DNA of 5,070 nucleotides from Melioribacteraceae bacterium. Lineage in GTDB: Bacteria > Bacteroidota > Ignavibacteria > Ignavibacteriales > Melioribacteraceae. Below the pieces are notes generated by a model. The model worked only from the letters and a program-made list of their open reading frames with translations, was not told where the DNA came from and searched no databases. The DNA is taken from the NCBI GenBank assembly GCA_027858595.1, contig JAQICK010000428.1:1-5070 (forward strand), read 5' to 3'. Shown here piece after piece: positions 1 through 5,070 of the stretch (within the stretch, counting starts at the first letter, position 1; each line of letters starts with the position of its first letter). A program made the position numbers and the translations under genes.

Positions 1-6
1 TCTAAA

Positions 7-1248
7 ATGTATTTTATTTACGATAAAGAATCCCGAAGAGTGGAAGCATCGCATTCTGAATTAAAAAAAGTGGCTGAGTATTTACAAAACTCCTCCATCG
101 ATTTTGAACAGCACGAAGGGATATTCATTCAAGTAAGTTCAAAATATGATATGCTTCTCGGAGCCTTTATCCATAGGACAAACAGAGGTCAAGCCGCTGG
201 AGGTGTTAGATATTGGAGTTACGATAATATGCTGGACTATTTTTCAGACGGAATGCGTTTGGCAAAAGGAATGACACATAAAAACGCACTCGCTGGTCTT
301 TGGTGGGGCGGCGGAAAAGGTGTTATGGCACATAATCCTGAGTTTGACAAGGCTGATAGTGACGTTCGAGAATTCATCTACAAAGAATATGGTGAATTCA
401 TGACCTCTCTAAATGGGTGTTACGTTACAGCCGAAGACGTTGGTACTTCTGTTGAAGATATGGCTAACATTTTTTCTAGAACAAGATTTACAACTTGCAT
501 TCCAAATAGCATTGGCGGAAGTGGAAACCCGTCAGTTCCTACTGCAAAAGGTGTTGTTGCTGGAATGGAAGCAGCGATAGATTTTATAGGCGGAGGTTCA
601 CTGCAAGGTAAAACAATTGCTGTGCAAGGGCTTGGACATGTTGCAACTCCCTTAATTAAGTTTTTATTTGAACATAAAGTTGAAAAAGTAATTGCATGCG
701 ATATCTTTCCTGAAGTTATTGAAAGTGCAAGGCAAGAATTTTGTGATTTCAATTTTGAGGCAAAATTAGTTGAAAAATCGGATACTTCAATATTAGAAAC
801 TGAATGCGATATTATAGCACCTTGTGCTACAGGAGCAATTCTCGATTCTATTTCAATACCAAAAATTAAAGCAAAAATAATTTGTGGTGCTGCAAATAAC
901 CAATTAGCAGTTCCTGAAATAGATGACAAAGCCTTGATGGTAAAAGGAATTATTTACGTCCCAGATTTTTTAACAAATAGAATGGGAATTGTAAATTGCG
1001 CCGATGAGCAAGCAGGATATGTAAATAACGACCCCTTAATAGAAAGACATCTTTCAGAGGATTGGGAGTTTTCAATTCAGAAAACAACTTTGAGAGTTTT
1101 AACCGAATCAAAAGAAAGTGGAGTAGCCCCTGGTAAAGTTGCGATACAATTAGCACATAAATTATCTCTTCAGAATAATCCTATTTATGGGCATAGAAGC
1201 CAATTGATAATTAATTCGCTGGTAGAAAATAATTGGGAATTAGGATAG
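7..1248 (+). CDS. GLFV-family amino-acid dehydrogenase, leucine-dehydrogenase-like, NAD-dependent
   Basis: Likely catalyses reversible NAD-dependent oxidative deamination of an amino acid to its 2-oxo acid plus ammonia, in the cytoplasm. Visible motifs, in order: GGVRYW (65-70); GMTHK with substrate lysine K92; GGGKG with catalytic lysine K104; TAEDVGT with catalytic D144; GSGNPS (171-176), as in leucine dehydrogenases; a Rossmann fingerprint GLGHVA (208-213), with D232 at the end of the next strand, which favours NAD over NADP; APCATGA (271-277); GAANNQL (294-300); and VPDFLTNRMGIVNCADE (318-334). At 413 residues it is longer than typical leucine dehydrogenase (about 360), with about 30 extra N-terminal residues. 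The ATG at 7 is the first in the window, but the frame is open to base 1 and any ribosome site lies outside, so the true start may be upstream. Family assignment is firm. The substrate (Leu/Val/Ile, Phe or other) is not settled, because the usual N-A-G-G stretch reads N324-R-M-G. It faces the acyl-CoA synthetase gene tail to tail. Confidence 0.9.
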   Translation: MYFIYDKESRRVEASHSELKKVAEYLQNSSIDFEQHEGIFIQVSSKYDMLLGAFIHRTNRGQAAGGVRYWSYDNMLDYFSDGMRLAKGMTHKNALAGLWWGGGKGVMAHNPEFDKADSDVREFIYKEYGEFMTSLNGCYVTAEDVGTSVEDMANIFSRTRFTTCIPNSIGGSGNPSVPTAKGVVAGMEAAIDFIGGGSLQGKTIAVQGLGHVATPLIKFLFEHKVEKVIACDIFPEVIESARQEFCDFNFEAKLVEKSDTSILETECDIIAPCATGAILDSISIPKIKAKIICGAANNQLAVPEIDDKALMVKGIIYVPDFLTNRMGIVNCADEQAGYVNNDPLIERHLSEDWEFSIQKTTLRVLTESKESGVAPGKVAIQLAHKLSLQNNPIYGHRSQLIINSLVENNWELG

Positions 1249-1280
1249 AGTAAATTAAAACATAAATTAGTAGAAGTAAC

Positions 1281-1368
1281 ATGTCATTTCGATTTCGATG
1301 TTTTTTTGGAAGAGAAATCTATCACAGATTAAAAGATTTCTCACAAAGAAGCATGTTCGAAATGACAA
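1281..1368. repeat. Imperfect palindromic intergenic repeat (REP/MITE-like)
   Basis: The outer arms TGTCATTTCGA (1282-1292) and TCGAAATGACA (1357-1367) are perfect 11-bp inverted repeats. The inner arms GAGAAATCT (1312-1320) and AGATTTCTC (1334-1342) are perfect 9-bp inverted repeats, and AATCT/AGATT (1316-1320/1326-1330) offers an alternative short hairpin. The left arm has a tandem TTTCGA duplication (1287-1298) and a run of seven T (1301-1307). The element fills most of the 169-bp gap between two convergent genes, where it could also stop transcripts from both sides, although it lacks a classical stem plus T-tract. From memory, elements beginning GTCATTTCGA and ending TCGAAATGAC with an inner AGATTTCTC are dispersed through Bacteroidota-type genomes. 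That recollection has not been checked here. Confidence 0.7.
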
Positions 1369-1417
1369 TTAGTTTTCGAACAATGCTATTTGATAAGCTC
1401 TCAAGAGTAAACTATTC

Positions 1418-3490
1418 CTACCCAAACTTAATTCTCACATCCACAGCGTGTAAATTATTTTTATCATCAACAATGATTGGATTGAAATCAAATTCAATTA
1501 GTCTTTCATTTTCAATTAACATTTTTGCAGCACTTTGAATTAGGTCAATCATGCAATCCATATTAATGGAAATTTCTCCTCTAACCCCAGCAAGGATTTT
1601 ACCCATTGATGTTGATAAAATCATTTCACGAATTTCTTCTTTTGAAATAAATGCAGAGCGTAAAGCTGTATCGTTTAAGACCTCAACATACTTTCCACCA
1701 GTTCCAAACATTATTACTGGACCAAAAGACTCATCACGATATCCGCCCAATAATACTTCATGCTTAGTAGTTATAAATTCTTGAACTAAAAATTCTTCAA
1801 CTTTGAATCCGTGATTCTCAAAATTATTTTTAATATCATTTGATACTTTAACTAATTCGCTTTTGTTTTTAATATTCAATTTAACAGCGTCTAATTCCGA
1901 TTTGTGAATTACACTTTTGGAGATTCCCTTAACTACTACTGGATAAAAAACAATTTCAGAAGATTCAATTAATTTTGCCGAAACCAACTTCTCATTTACT
2001 AATGGAAAATTGTAATGCTTACATATTTCTGAAACATTGCTTTGGTTGATAAATCCATCAGAAAAAGAAAAAATATTTTTGTTAGTAGAAGCAAATAATT
2101 CTTCTATTTCGTTTACATGTTTTGTCCTAATTTCTTTAGCTCTTAAATGAAACAACATATTTGCTATTACTTCAGCTGGCTCTTCGGGATTTCTAAAAAT
2201 AGGTTTGCGTGGTTCTGGAGTTTTTCTATATTCTTCCCAAAATTCTGGCTTAGGCATTATAACTTGTAATATTGGTTTTTCTGATTCAATATTATTAATA
2301 GCTAAAGCAACAGACATTGGTTTTATCATTCCTGGTTCGACAAACAAAGAAACAACTGTATCTACAGTATCATCAGCAATTAATATTTTTACAACCACTG
2401 CAAATGATTCTTCATTACCAAGTGGCAACAAATCCACTGGATTATTAACAGATCCTTCTGGATGAACAATTTCACGAAGTTTTATTTTTGTTTGTTCTGA
2501 TAGTTCTGCAAGGACTAATCCTTCTTTATCTAATTTATCAGTTAGTAAAATTGAAGGTCCGCCAGCATTAGTAACAATTGCAACTTTGTTTCCTTTGGGC
2601 ATTGGAAATGCTTCAAATCCAGTGGCAGTATTAAATAATTCTGCAACCGTTTCTGCTCTTATTATTCCGCTTTGTTTTAGAAGCGAATCCACAACCCTAT
2701 CCTCACTACTTAACGCACCAGTATGCGAAGATGCAGCACGCATTCCACTCTCTGTATTTCCTGCTTTCAACACGATCACTGGCTTTGTTGCTTTGTTCAA
2801 AAGGAATGGTTTTATAAATTCAAAACCACTATCAAAGCTTTCAAGATAATATGTGATTACATCTATGTTTTTATCCTCTTGCCAAAACTCAAGAAAATCG
2901 TTTTCATTTACATCTGCTTTATTTCCAACACTAATAAAATGTGCCAACTTTAAATCTGATTCACGTAATGAATTTAGAATTGTTGCACCTAAAGCACCAC
3001 TTTGTGATTGAAAAGCAATTCTTCCTTTTGGAGGCATTTCGGAAATAAACGTTGCGTTTAAATTTGTGTCAGTGGAATTAATAATTCCCATACAATTTGG
3101 TCCAACCAAACTGGCATTAGCTTTTTTGATTTTCTCAAGAATTATATTTTCTAAATTCTCGCCCTCCTTACCAGTTTCTTTAAACCCAGCAGTTATAAGT
3201 ATTATTGATTTCACTCCTTTTGCAAGAAGGTCATCAATTGTTTCAACAACAAAGCGTTTTGGAACTAAGACTATTGCTAAATCAATTTCGATATCAATTT
3301 GCTTAATTGAGCTATAGCATTTAAAACCATGAATTGATTCTGCATTTGGATTTACTGGTAAAACTTTGCCCTTATATTTAAATCGTTTGATGTTTTTAAG
3401 AACCTCATATCCAAGGCTATGCTCTTTAGTTGAAGCCCCAGCAATACAAACCGAGTTTGGATAAAAGAAATTACCAATTGAATTGTTCAT
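1418..3490 (-). CDS. ADP-forming (NDP-forming) acyl-CoA synthetase, fused alpha-beta single chain
   Basis: Interconverts acyl-CoA + ADP + phosphate and free acid + CoA + ATP, giving substrate-level ATP from acetyl- or branched/aryl-acyl-CoA. Domain order: CoA-binding Rossmann domain (about 1-130; FFYPNSVCIAGAS at 8-20, LVGPNCMG at 128-135); succinyl-CoA-ligase-like domain (about 145-290; FQSQSGALG at 160-168) with phosphohistidine H256 in SSHTGAL; a second ligase domain (about 300-445); and an ATP-grasp domain (about 470-690). The ATP-grasp part has K521, the second histidine H529 in IHKSELDAVKLN, the glycine-rich FGTGGKYVEV (595-604) and metal-binding E666/N670 in EFDFNP. All key residues are present, and 690 residues is normal for a fused enzyme. 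No GNAT domain follows, which argues against a Pat-type protein acetyltransferase. The ATG at 3490 is preceded by AGGAAAG (3495-3501, minus strand), supporting this start. Acyl substrate cannot be read from sequence. The amino-acid dehydrogenase next door suggests, but does not prove, a role in amino-acid fermentation. Confidence 0.93.
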   Translation of the reverse strand: MNNSIGNFFYPNSVCIAGASTKEHSLGYEVLKNIKRFKYKGKVLPVNPNAESIHGFKCYSSIKQIDIEIDLAIVLVPKRFVVETIDDLLAKGVKSIILITAGFKETGKEGENLENIILEKIKKANASLVGPNCMGIINSTDTNLNATFISEMPPKGRIAFQSQSGALGATILNSLRESDLKLAHFISVGNKADVNENDFLEFWQEDKNIDVITYYLESFDSGFEFIKPFLLNKATKPVIVLKAGNTESGMRAASSHTGALSSEDRVVDSLLKQSGIIRAETVAELFNTATGFEAFPMPKGNKVAIVTNAGGPSILLTDKLDKEGLVLAELSEQTKIKLREIVHPEGSVNNPVDLLPLGNEESFAVVVKILIADDTVDTVVSLFVEPGMIKPMSVALAINNIESEKPILQVIMPKPEFWEEYRKTPEPRKPIFRNPEEPAEVIANMLFHLRAKEIRTKHVNEIEELFASTNKNIFSFSDGFINQSNVSEICKHYNFPLVNEKLVSAKLIESSEIVFYPVVVKGISKSVIHKSELDAVKLNIKNKSELVKVSNDIKNNFENHGFKVEEFLVQEFITTKHEVLLGGYRDESFGPVIMFGTGGKYVEVLNDTALRSAFISKEEIREMILSTSMGKILAGVRGEISINMDCMIDLIQSAAKMLIENERLIEFDFNPIIVDDKNNLHAVDVRIKFG

Positions 3491-3494
3491 TTTA

Positions 3495-3501
3495 CTTTCC
3501 T
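3495..3501 (-). promoter_or_regulatory. Ribosome binding site of the acyl-CoA synthetase gene
   Basis: On the minus strand AGGAAAG lies four bases before the ATG at 3490. It is purine-rich and complementary in part to the 16S anti-Shine-Dalgarno. It fixes the start codon, because the next candidate start would leave the conserved CoA-binding N-terminus truncated. Confidence 0.6.
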
Positions 3502-3515
3502 AATTTTTCAATGAA

Positions 3516-3547
3516 TAAAAGTAATAAATCAGGCTCTTTAACCCAAA
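3516..3547 (-). promoter_or_regulatory. Candidate Bacteroidota-type promoter for the acyl-CoA synthetase gene
   Basis: Reading the minus strand, TTTG (3547-3544) is followed after 20 bases by TACTTTTA (3523-3516). The known Bacteroidota housekeeping consensus is TTTG near -33 and TAnnTTTG near -7 with about 19-21 bases between. The -33 match is perfect and the -7 element differs only in its last base. A transcript starting near 3510 would have a leader of about 20 bases that contains the AGGAAAG site. The -33 element lies inside the proximal copy of the 15-bp direct repeat. The assignment rests on motif matching in AT-rich DNA, so chance is possible. Confidence 0.35.
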
Positions 3548-3551
3548 ACAT
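3537..3551. repeat. 15-bp direct repeat, copy 1 (possible operator half)
   Basis: TTTAACCCAAAACAT on the plus strand. It matches copy 2 at 3570-3584 in 14 of 15 positions (C/T at the sixth base), starting 33 bp apart, about three helical turns. It overlaps the -33 element of the candidate minus-strand promoter, a position where a bound regulator could repress or activate. Confidence 0.5.
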
Positions 3552-3569
3552 TTAATTCCAGAATTTTTA

Positions 3570-3584
3570 TTTAATCCAAAACAT
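3570..3584. repeat. 15-bp direct repeat, copy 2 (possible operator half)
   Basis: TTTAATCCAAAACAT on the plus strand. It is the partner of the copy at 3537-3551, with an 18-bp spacer between them. It sits mid-way in the 143-bp region between the divergent synthetase and lipoprotein genes, so a protein bound here could act on either gene. No regulator gene lies in the window. Confidence 0.5.
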
Positions 3585-3623
3585 CTCAGAGCATCACACG
3601 TCTAAAATTCCAACAATTAACTT

Positions 3624-3627
3624 GGAG
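3624..3627 (+). promoter_or_regulatory. Ribosome binding site that decides the lipoprotein start
   Basis: GGAG lies six bases before the ATG at 3634. It overlaps the in-frame TTG at 3622, which therefore cannot be the start. The protein is thus taken to begin MKKKI at 3634, giving a clean lysine-rich signal-peptide n-region. Confidence 0.65.
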
Positions 3628-3633
3628 ACTCAA

Positions 3634-4290
3634 ATGAAAAAAAAGATTATTCTATTTCTATTAACATTCGCAGTTATAACTACTGGGTGTAATGGTGCAT
3701 TCCATTCAACTGTAAAGGGCGACGGAAACGCAACAACTAAATCATTCAACGTTTCGGAGTTCTCAAACATTGATGCCTCATCCGCTTTTGAAATTGATGT
3801 TCAAGTTGGGGAATCACAATCTGTCAAGATAAAAACAGATGAAAATTTAATGAAATATGTTGAGGTATTTGTAAAAGACAACACATTGTTTTTGCAATTG
3901 GAAAACAATGTAAATATTCATGGTGATATGGTAGTTACTATTTCCGTTGAAACTCTAAATAACATTGACTTATCTGGAGCCTGTAAAATTAATGTTGACA
4001 ATATTGAAACAGATAATTTTACAGTCGATGTTAGTGGTGCATGCAAAGGAACTTTTTCAGGAAATGTTAAAAATCTAAATCTTGATTTATCAGGTGCTAC
4101 TAAGTTAAATACAGTGGCATTAAAAGCTAAAAACCTTAACATTGATATGAGTGGTGCTTCAAGACTTGAAGTTTATTGTAATAACTCTTTAACAGTTGAT
4201 GCTTCAGGTGCAAGTAAAATTACAGTTTACGGAGATCCTCAAAAAACTAAAACAGATTTTAGTGGGGCAAGTTCTGTAAAGTTTAAATGA
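3634..4290 (+). CDS. DUF2807 (head GIN domain) lipoprotein with SGA repeat ladder
   Basis: A secreted, probably lipid-anchored surface or periplasmic protein of unknown function. The N-terminus has a KKK n-region, a hydrophobic stretch (about 5-15) and a probable lipobox TTGC with C19 as the lipidated residue; the -3 residue is T rather than the usual L. From about residue 38 the pattern FNVSEFSNIDASSAFEIDV followed by a VKIKTDENL segment is the usual DUF2807 opening. Then six rungs with [IVLT]D[LVMAF]SGA[CTS] have SGA at 114, 134, 153, 173, 191 and 210, spaced 18-20 residues, as expected of a right-handed beta-solenoid. The family is annotated in Pfam as a putative auto-transporter adhesin head domain, but the protein has no autotransporter barrel and adhesion is unproven. 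The 218 residues are typical for the family. It is divergent from the acyl-CoA synthetase gene and convergent with the thioesterase gene, so it is probably monocistronic and ends at the terminator at 4411-4443. Confidence 0.88.
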   Translation: MKKKIILFLLTFAVITTGCNGAFHSTVKGDGNATTKSFNVSEFSNIDASSAFEIDVQVGESQSVKIKTDENLMKYVEVFVKDNTLFLQLENNVNIHGDMVVTISVETLNNIDLSGACKINVDNIETDNFTVDVSGACKGTFSGNVKNLNLDLSGATKLNTVALKAKNLNIDMSGASRLEVYCNNSLTVDASGASKITVYGDPQKTKTDFSGASSVKFK

Positions 4291-4307
4291 GTTAAGCTCA
4301 TTCAAAA

Positions 4308-4345
4308 AGCTATAAAACATTTTTTAGTCCGACAAAATTATAGCT
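4308..4345. repeat. Inverted repeat 1 of the 3'-intergenic hairpin cluster
   Basis: AGCTATAA (4308-4315) and TTATAGCT (4338-4345) are perfect 8-bp inverted arms around a 22-nt loop that contains TTTAGTCCG (4323-4331). The stem is AT-rich and weak. The structure lies 17 bp after the lipoprotein stop codon and is not followed by a T-tract, so it is more likely part of a dispersed repeat than a terminator. Confidence 0.5.
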
Positions 4346-4361
4346 GTGAGAAAAGCTAAGA

Positions 4362-4399
4362 TTTCTATTTCCCACGATTTCAATCATTGGGAATAGAAA
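4362..4399. repeat. Inverted repeat 2 of the 3'-intergenic hairpin cluster
   Basis: TTTCTATTTCCCA (4362-4374) pairs with TGGGAATAGAAA (4388-4399) with one bulged T, giving 12 bp. The loop contains GAT/ATC (4376-4378/4383-4385), which can extend the hairpin. The core CCCACGATTTCAATCATTGGG resembles 'CCCA-n-GTTTCAAC-n-TGGG' repeat cores that I recall from Bacteroidota-type genomes; this has not been checked. No T-tract follows. Confidence 0.5.
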
Positions 4400-4410
4400 A
4401 TTAAATATTA

Positions 4411-4443
4411 TCCCAAATGGACTTTAGTCCGTTTGGGACTTTT
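4411..4443 (+). terminator. Intrinsic terminator after the lipoprotein gene, possibly bidirectional
   Basis: TCCCAAATGGAC (4411-4422) pairs with GTCCGTTTGGGA (4427-4438) over 12 bp, with one G-T wobble and a TTTA tetraloop, and is followed by CTTTT (4439-4443). This is the strongest stem in the window. On the minus strand the stem is followed by T-rich TAATATTTAATTTT, so it may also end the thioesterase transcript arriving from the right. Confidence 0.65.
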
Positions 4444-4482
4444 ACCACATCTACTAATCAACTCCCTTTTAATTATACCTTC

Positions 4483-4953
4483 TTATTTTGGATTCCAATT
4501 ATCAGGTATTTGCACTACAATAACTTCACCTTTTGCACAAATTTCTTCTTCAGCAAAAAGCGTAACATCAACCACAACTTTTCTACCTATTAATTCTTTT
4601 ATTTTTCCTCTTAGTTCCAAATTGCAGCCTATAGGAGTTGGCTTTAAGTAATCTACTTTTAATGATGCCGTTACACATCTAGGATATGTTTCTTTTCTAT
4701 CCGATTCGTCAAGTTCCCTATGTAAGGCTGCAGCACCACTTCCTGTTGAATGACAGTCAATTACTGAAGCAATTAATCCCCCATAAACATATCCAGGCAA
4801 AGCTGTGTGTTCTGGCGTTGGAGTAAAGTGACTTACTGTTTCTTCGCCGTCCCAATAGGTTTTTAGTTGATGTCCAAATTCATTGTTTGTTCCGCAGCCA
4901 TAACAATGACTAAAATCTTCAGTATAGTATTCTTGAAATGCTTTTGTTTTCAT
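4483..4953 (-). CDS. PaaI-family hotdog-fold acyl-CoA thioesterase
   Basis: Predicted cytoplasmic acyl-CoA thioesterase hydrolysing an acyl-CoA to free acid plus CoA. It is a single hotdog domain of 156 residues. An N-terminal HCYGCGTNNEFG (16-27) matches the C-x-x-C-G opening seen in THEM4/PaaI-like proteins. The central helix is LPGYVYGGLIASVIDCHSTG (52-71), where the usual HGG is YGG (Y57-G58-G59) and the catalytic acid D66 sits at the expected nine-residue spacing. VTASLKVDYLKPTPIG (94-109) and GRKVVVDVTLFAEEEICAKGEVIVVQ (123-148) are the typical strands. Substitution of the histidine by tyrosine looks like a subfamily trait, as I recall other members with YGGLIAS. The substrate is unknown. 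The ATG at 4953 has no clear ribosome site (GGTTTAGA just upstream), and the next in-frame starts would cut into the conserved region. It is convergent with the lipoprotein gene. Confidence 0.85.
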   Translation of the reverse strand: MKTKAFQEYYTEDFSHCYGCGTNNEFGHQLKTYWDGEETVSHFTPTPEHTALPGYVYGGLIASVIDCHSTGSGAAALHRELDESDRKETYPRCVTASLKVDYLKPTPIGCNLELRGKIKELIGRKVVVDVTLFAEEEICAKGEVIVVQIPDNWNPK

Positions 4954-5070
4954 TCTAAACCATTATAAAATTATTAATATTTATTGCTACTCATCAACTA
5001 TTAAAAATAATTATTATTTATGAAAATACCATAAACCCAGTTCTGAGGATTTTGAAAGACTCAACTAATT
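4954..5070. other. AT-rich region upstream of the thioesterase gene, no gene seen
   Basis: This stretch of 117 bp is very AT-rich and contains the 10-bp palindrome AATAATTATT (5006-5015). No open frame with a start and coding character is visible on either strand. The window ends before any neighbouring gene can be identified. Confidence 0.5.
4966..4998 (-). promoter_or_regulatory. Weak candidate promoter for the thioesterase gene
   Basis: On the minus strand GTTG (4998-4995) and TAATTTTA (4973-4966) are separated by 21 bases. This is a 3/4 and 7/8 match to the TTTG / TAnnTTTG consensus, the same -7 pattern as the candidate before the synthetase gene. The leader would be only a few bases long. 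The region is so AT-rich that a chance match is likely. Confidence 0.2.

Noticed and set aside
420..929. 169-codon minus-strand open frame inside the dehydrogenase gene
   Set aside because: It is antisense to the most conserved part of the dehydrogenase, including the catalytic Asp and the Rossmann domain, and shows no recognisable motif. It is a shadow frame.
1281..1538. 85-codon plus-strand open frame
   Set aside because: It starts inside the palindromic repeat and runs antisense into the conserved ATP-grasp end of the acyl-CoA synthetase. It has no family resemblance and no ribosome site.
2586..2953. Overlapping plus-strand open frames antisense to the synthetase
   Set aside because: The minus-strand protein is conserved through this stretch, including the SSHTGAL phosphohistidine motif. 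The plus-strand frames are low-complexity shadows.
3622..3633. TTG start giving a four-residue longer lipoprotein (METQ extension)
   Set aside because: The TTG overlaps the GGAG ribosome site that is correctly spaced for the ATG at 3634. The longer form would put an acidic residue ahead of the signal peptide.
4308..4440. CRISPR-like array or riboswitch
   Set aside because: The three hairpins differ in sequence and length, with no regular repeat-spacer pattern. They lie downstream of genes on both sides, which does not fit a riboswitch.
4433..4651. 72-codon plus-strand open frame
   Set aside because: It begins in the terminator stem and lies antisense to the C-terminal half of the thioesterase.
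4962..4967. Exact TATAAT on the minus strand, nine bases before the thioesterase start codon
   Set aside because: As a sigma-70 -10 box it would give an almost leaderless transcript, and no -35 element stands at 16-18 bases. In such AT-rich DNA an exact hexamer is expected by chance.

Overview
The window is an ordinary-looking piece of an AT-rich bacterial chromosome (roughly one third G+C by eye). It carries four protein genes in two convergent pairs. The gene content is a GLFV amino-acid dehydrogenase, a fused ADP-forming acyl-CoA synthetase, a DUF2807 'SGA-ladder' lipoprotein and a PaaI-type hotdog thioesterase. Together with a TTTG / TAnnTTTG-like promoter, this suggests the Bacteroidota/Chlorobiota/Ignavibacteriota group. 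That placement is an inference from gene content and style, not from a marker gene. Both genes whose starts can be judged well (positions 3490 and 3634) have recognisable purine-rich ribosome binding sites.

Layout: (1) 7-1248, plus strand, a Glu/Leu/Phe/Val dehydrogenase closest in motif layout to leucine dehydrogenase; its true start may lie left of the window. (2) 1249-1417, a convergent intergenic gap almost filled by an imperfect palindrome (1281-1368) of the dispersed-repeat type. (3) 3490-1418, minus strand, a 690-residue single-chain NDP-forming acyl-CoA synthetase (alpha and beta parts fused) with both expected histidines. (4) 3491-3633, a divergent promoter region with a 15-bp direct repeat (14/15 identical, 33-bp period); the copy nearer the synthetase overlaps the -33 element of its likely promoter. 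(5) 3634-4290, plus strand, a secreted lipoprotein with six SGA rungs. (6) 4291-4482, a convergent gap holding three consecutive inverted repeats; the last is a 12-bp stem followed by TTTT and is a good intrinsic terminator. (7) 4953-4483, minus strand, a PaaI-family thioesterase. (8) 4954-5070, an AT-rich upstream region with no gene that I can see.

How the genes could work together: an amino-acid dehydrogenase makes 2-oxo acids, and oxidative decarboxylation elsewhere in the genome would give acyl-CoAs. An ADP-forming acyl-CoA synthetase would then turn those into free acids plus ATP, and a hotdog thioesterase would hydrolyse acyl-CoA without ATP gain. This is a plausible amino-acid-catabolism neighbourhood. 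However, the genes are separately transcribed (convergent or divergent), so the link is by proximity only. I found no CRISPR array, transposase, tRNA, rRNA, phage gene or defence system, and no convincing new system. The most interesting material is the non-coding structure in the three intergenic regions.
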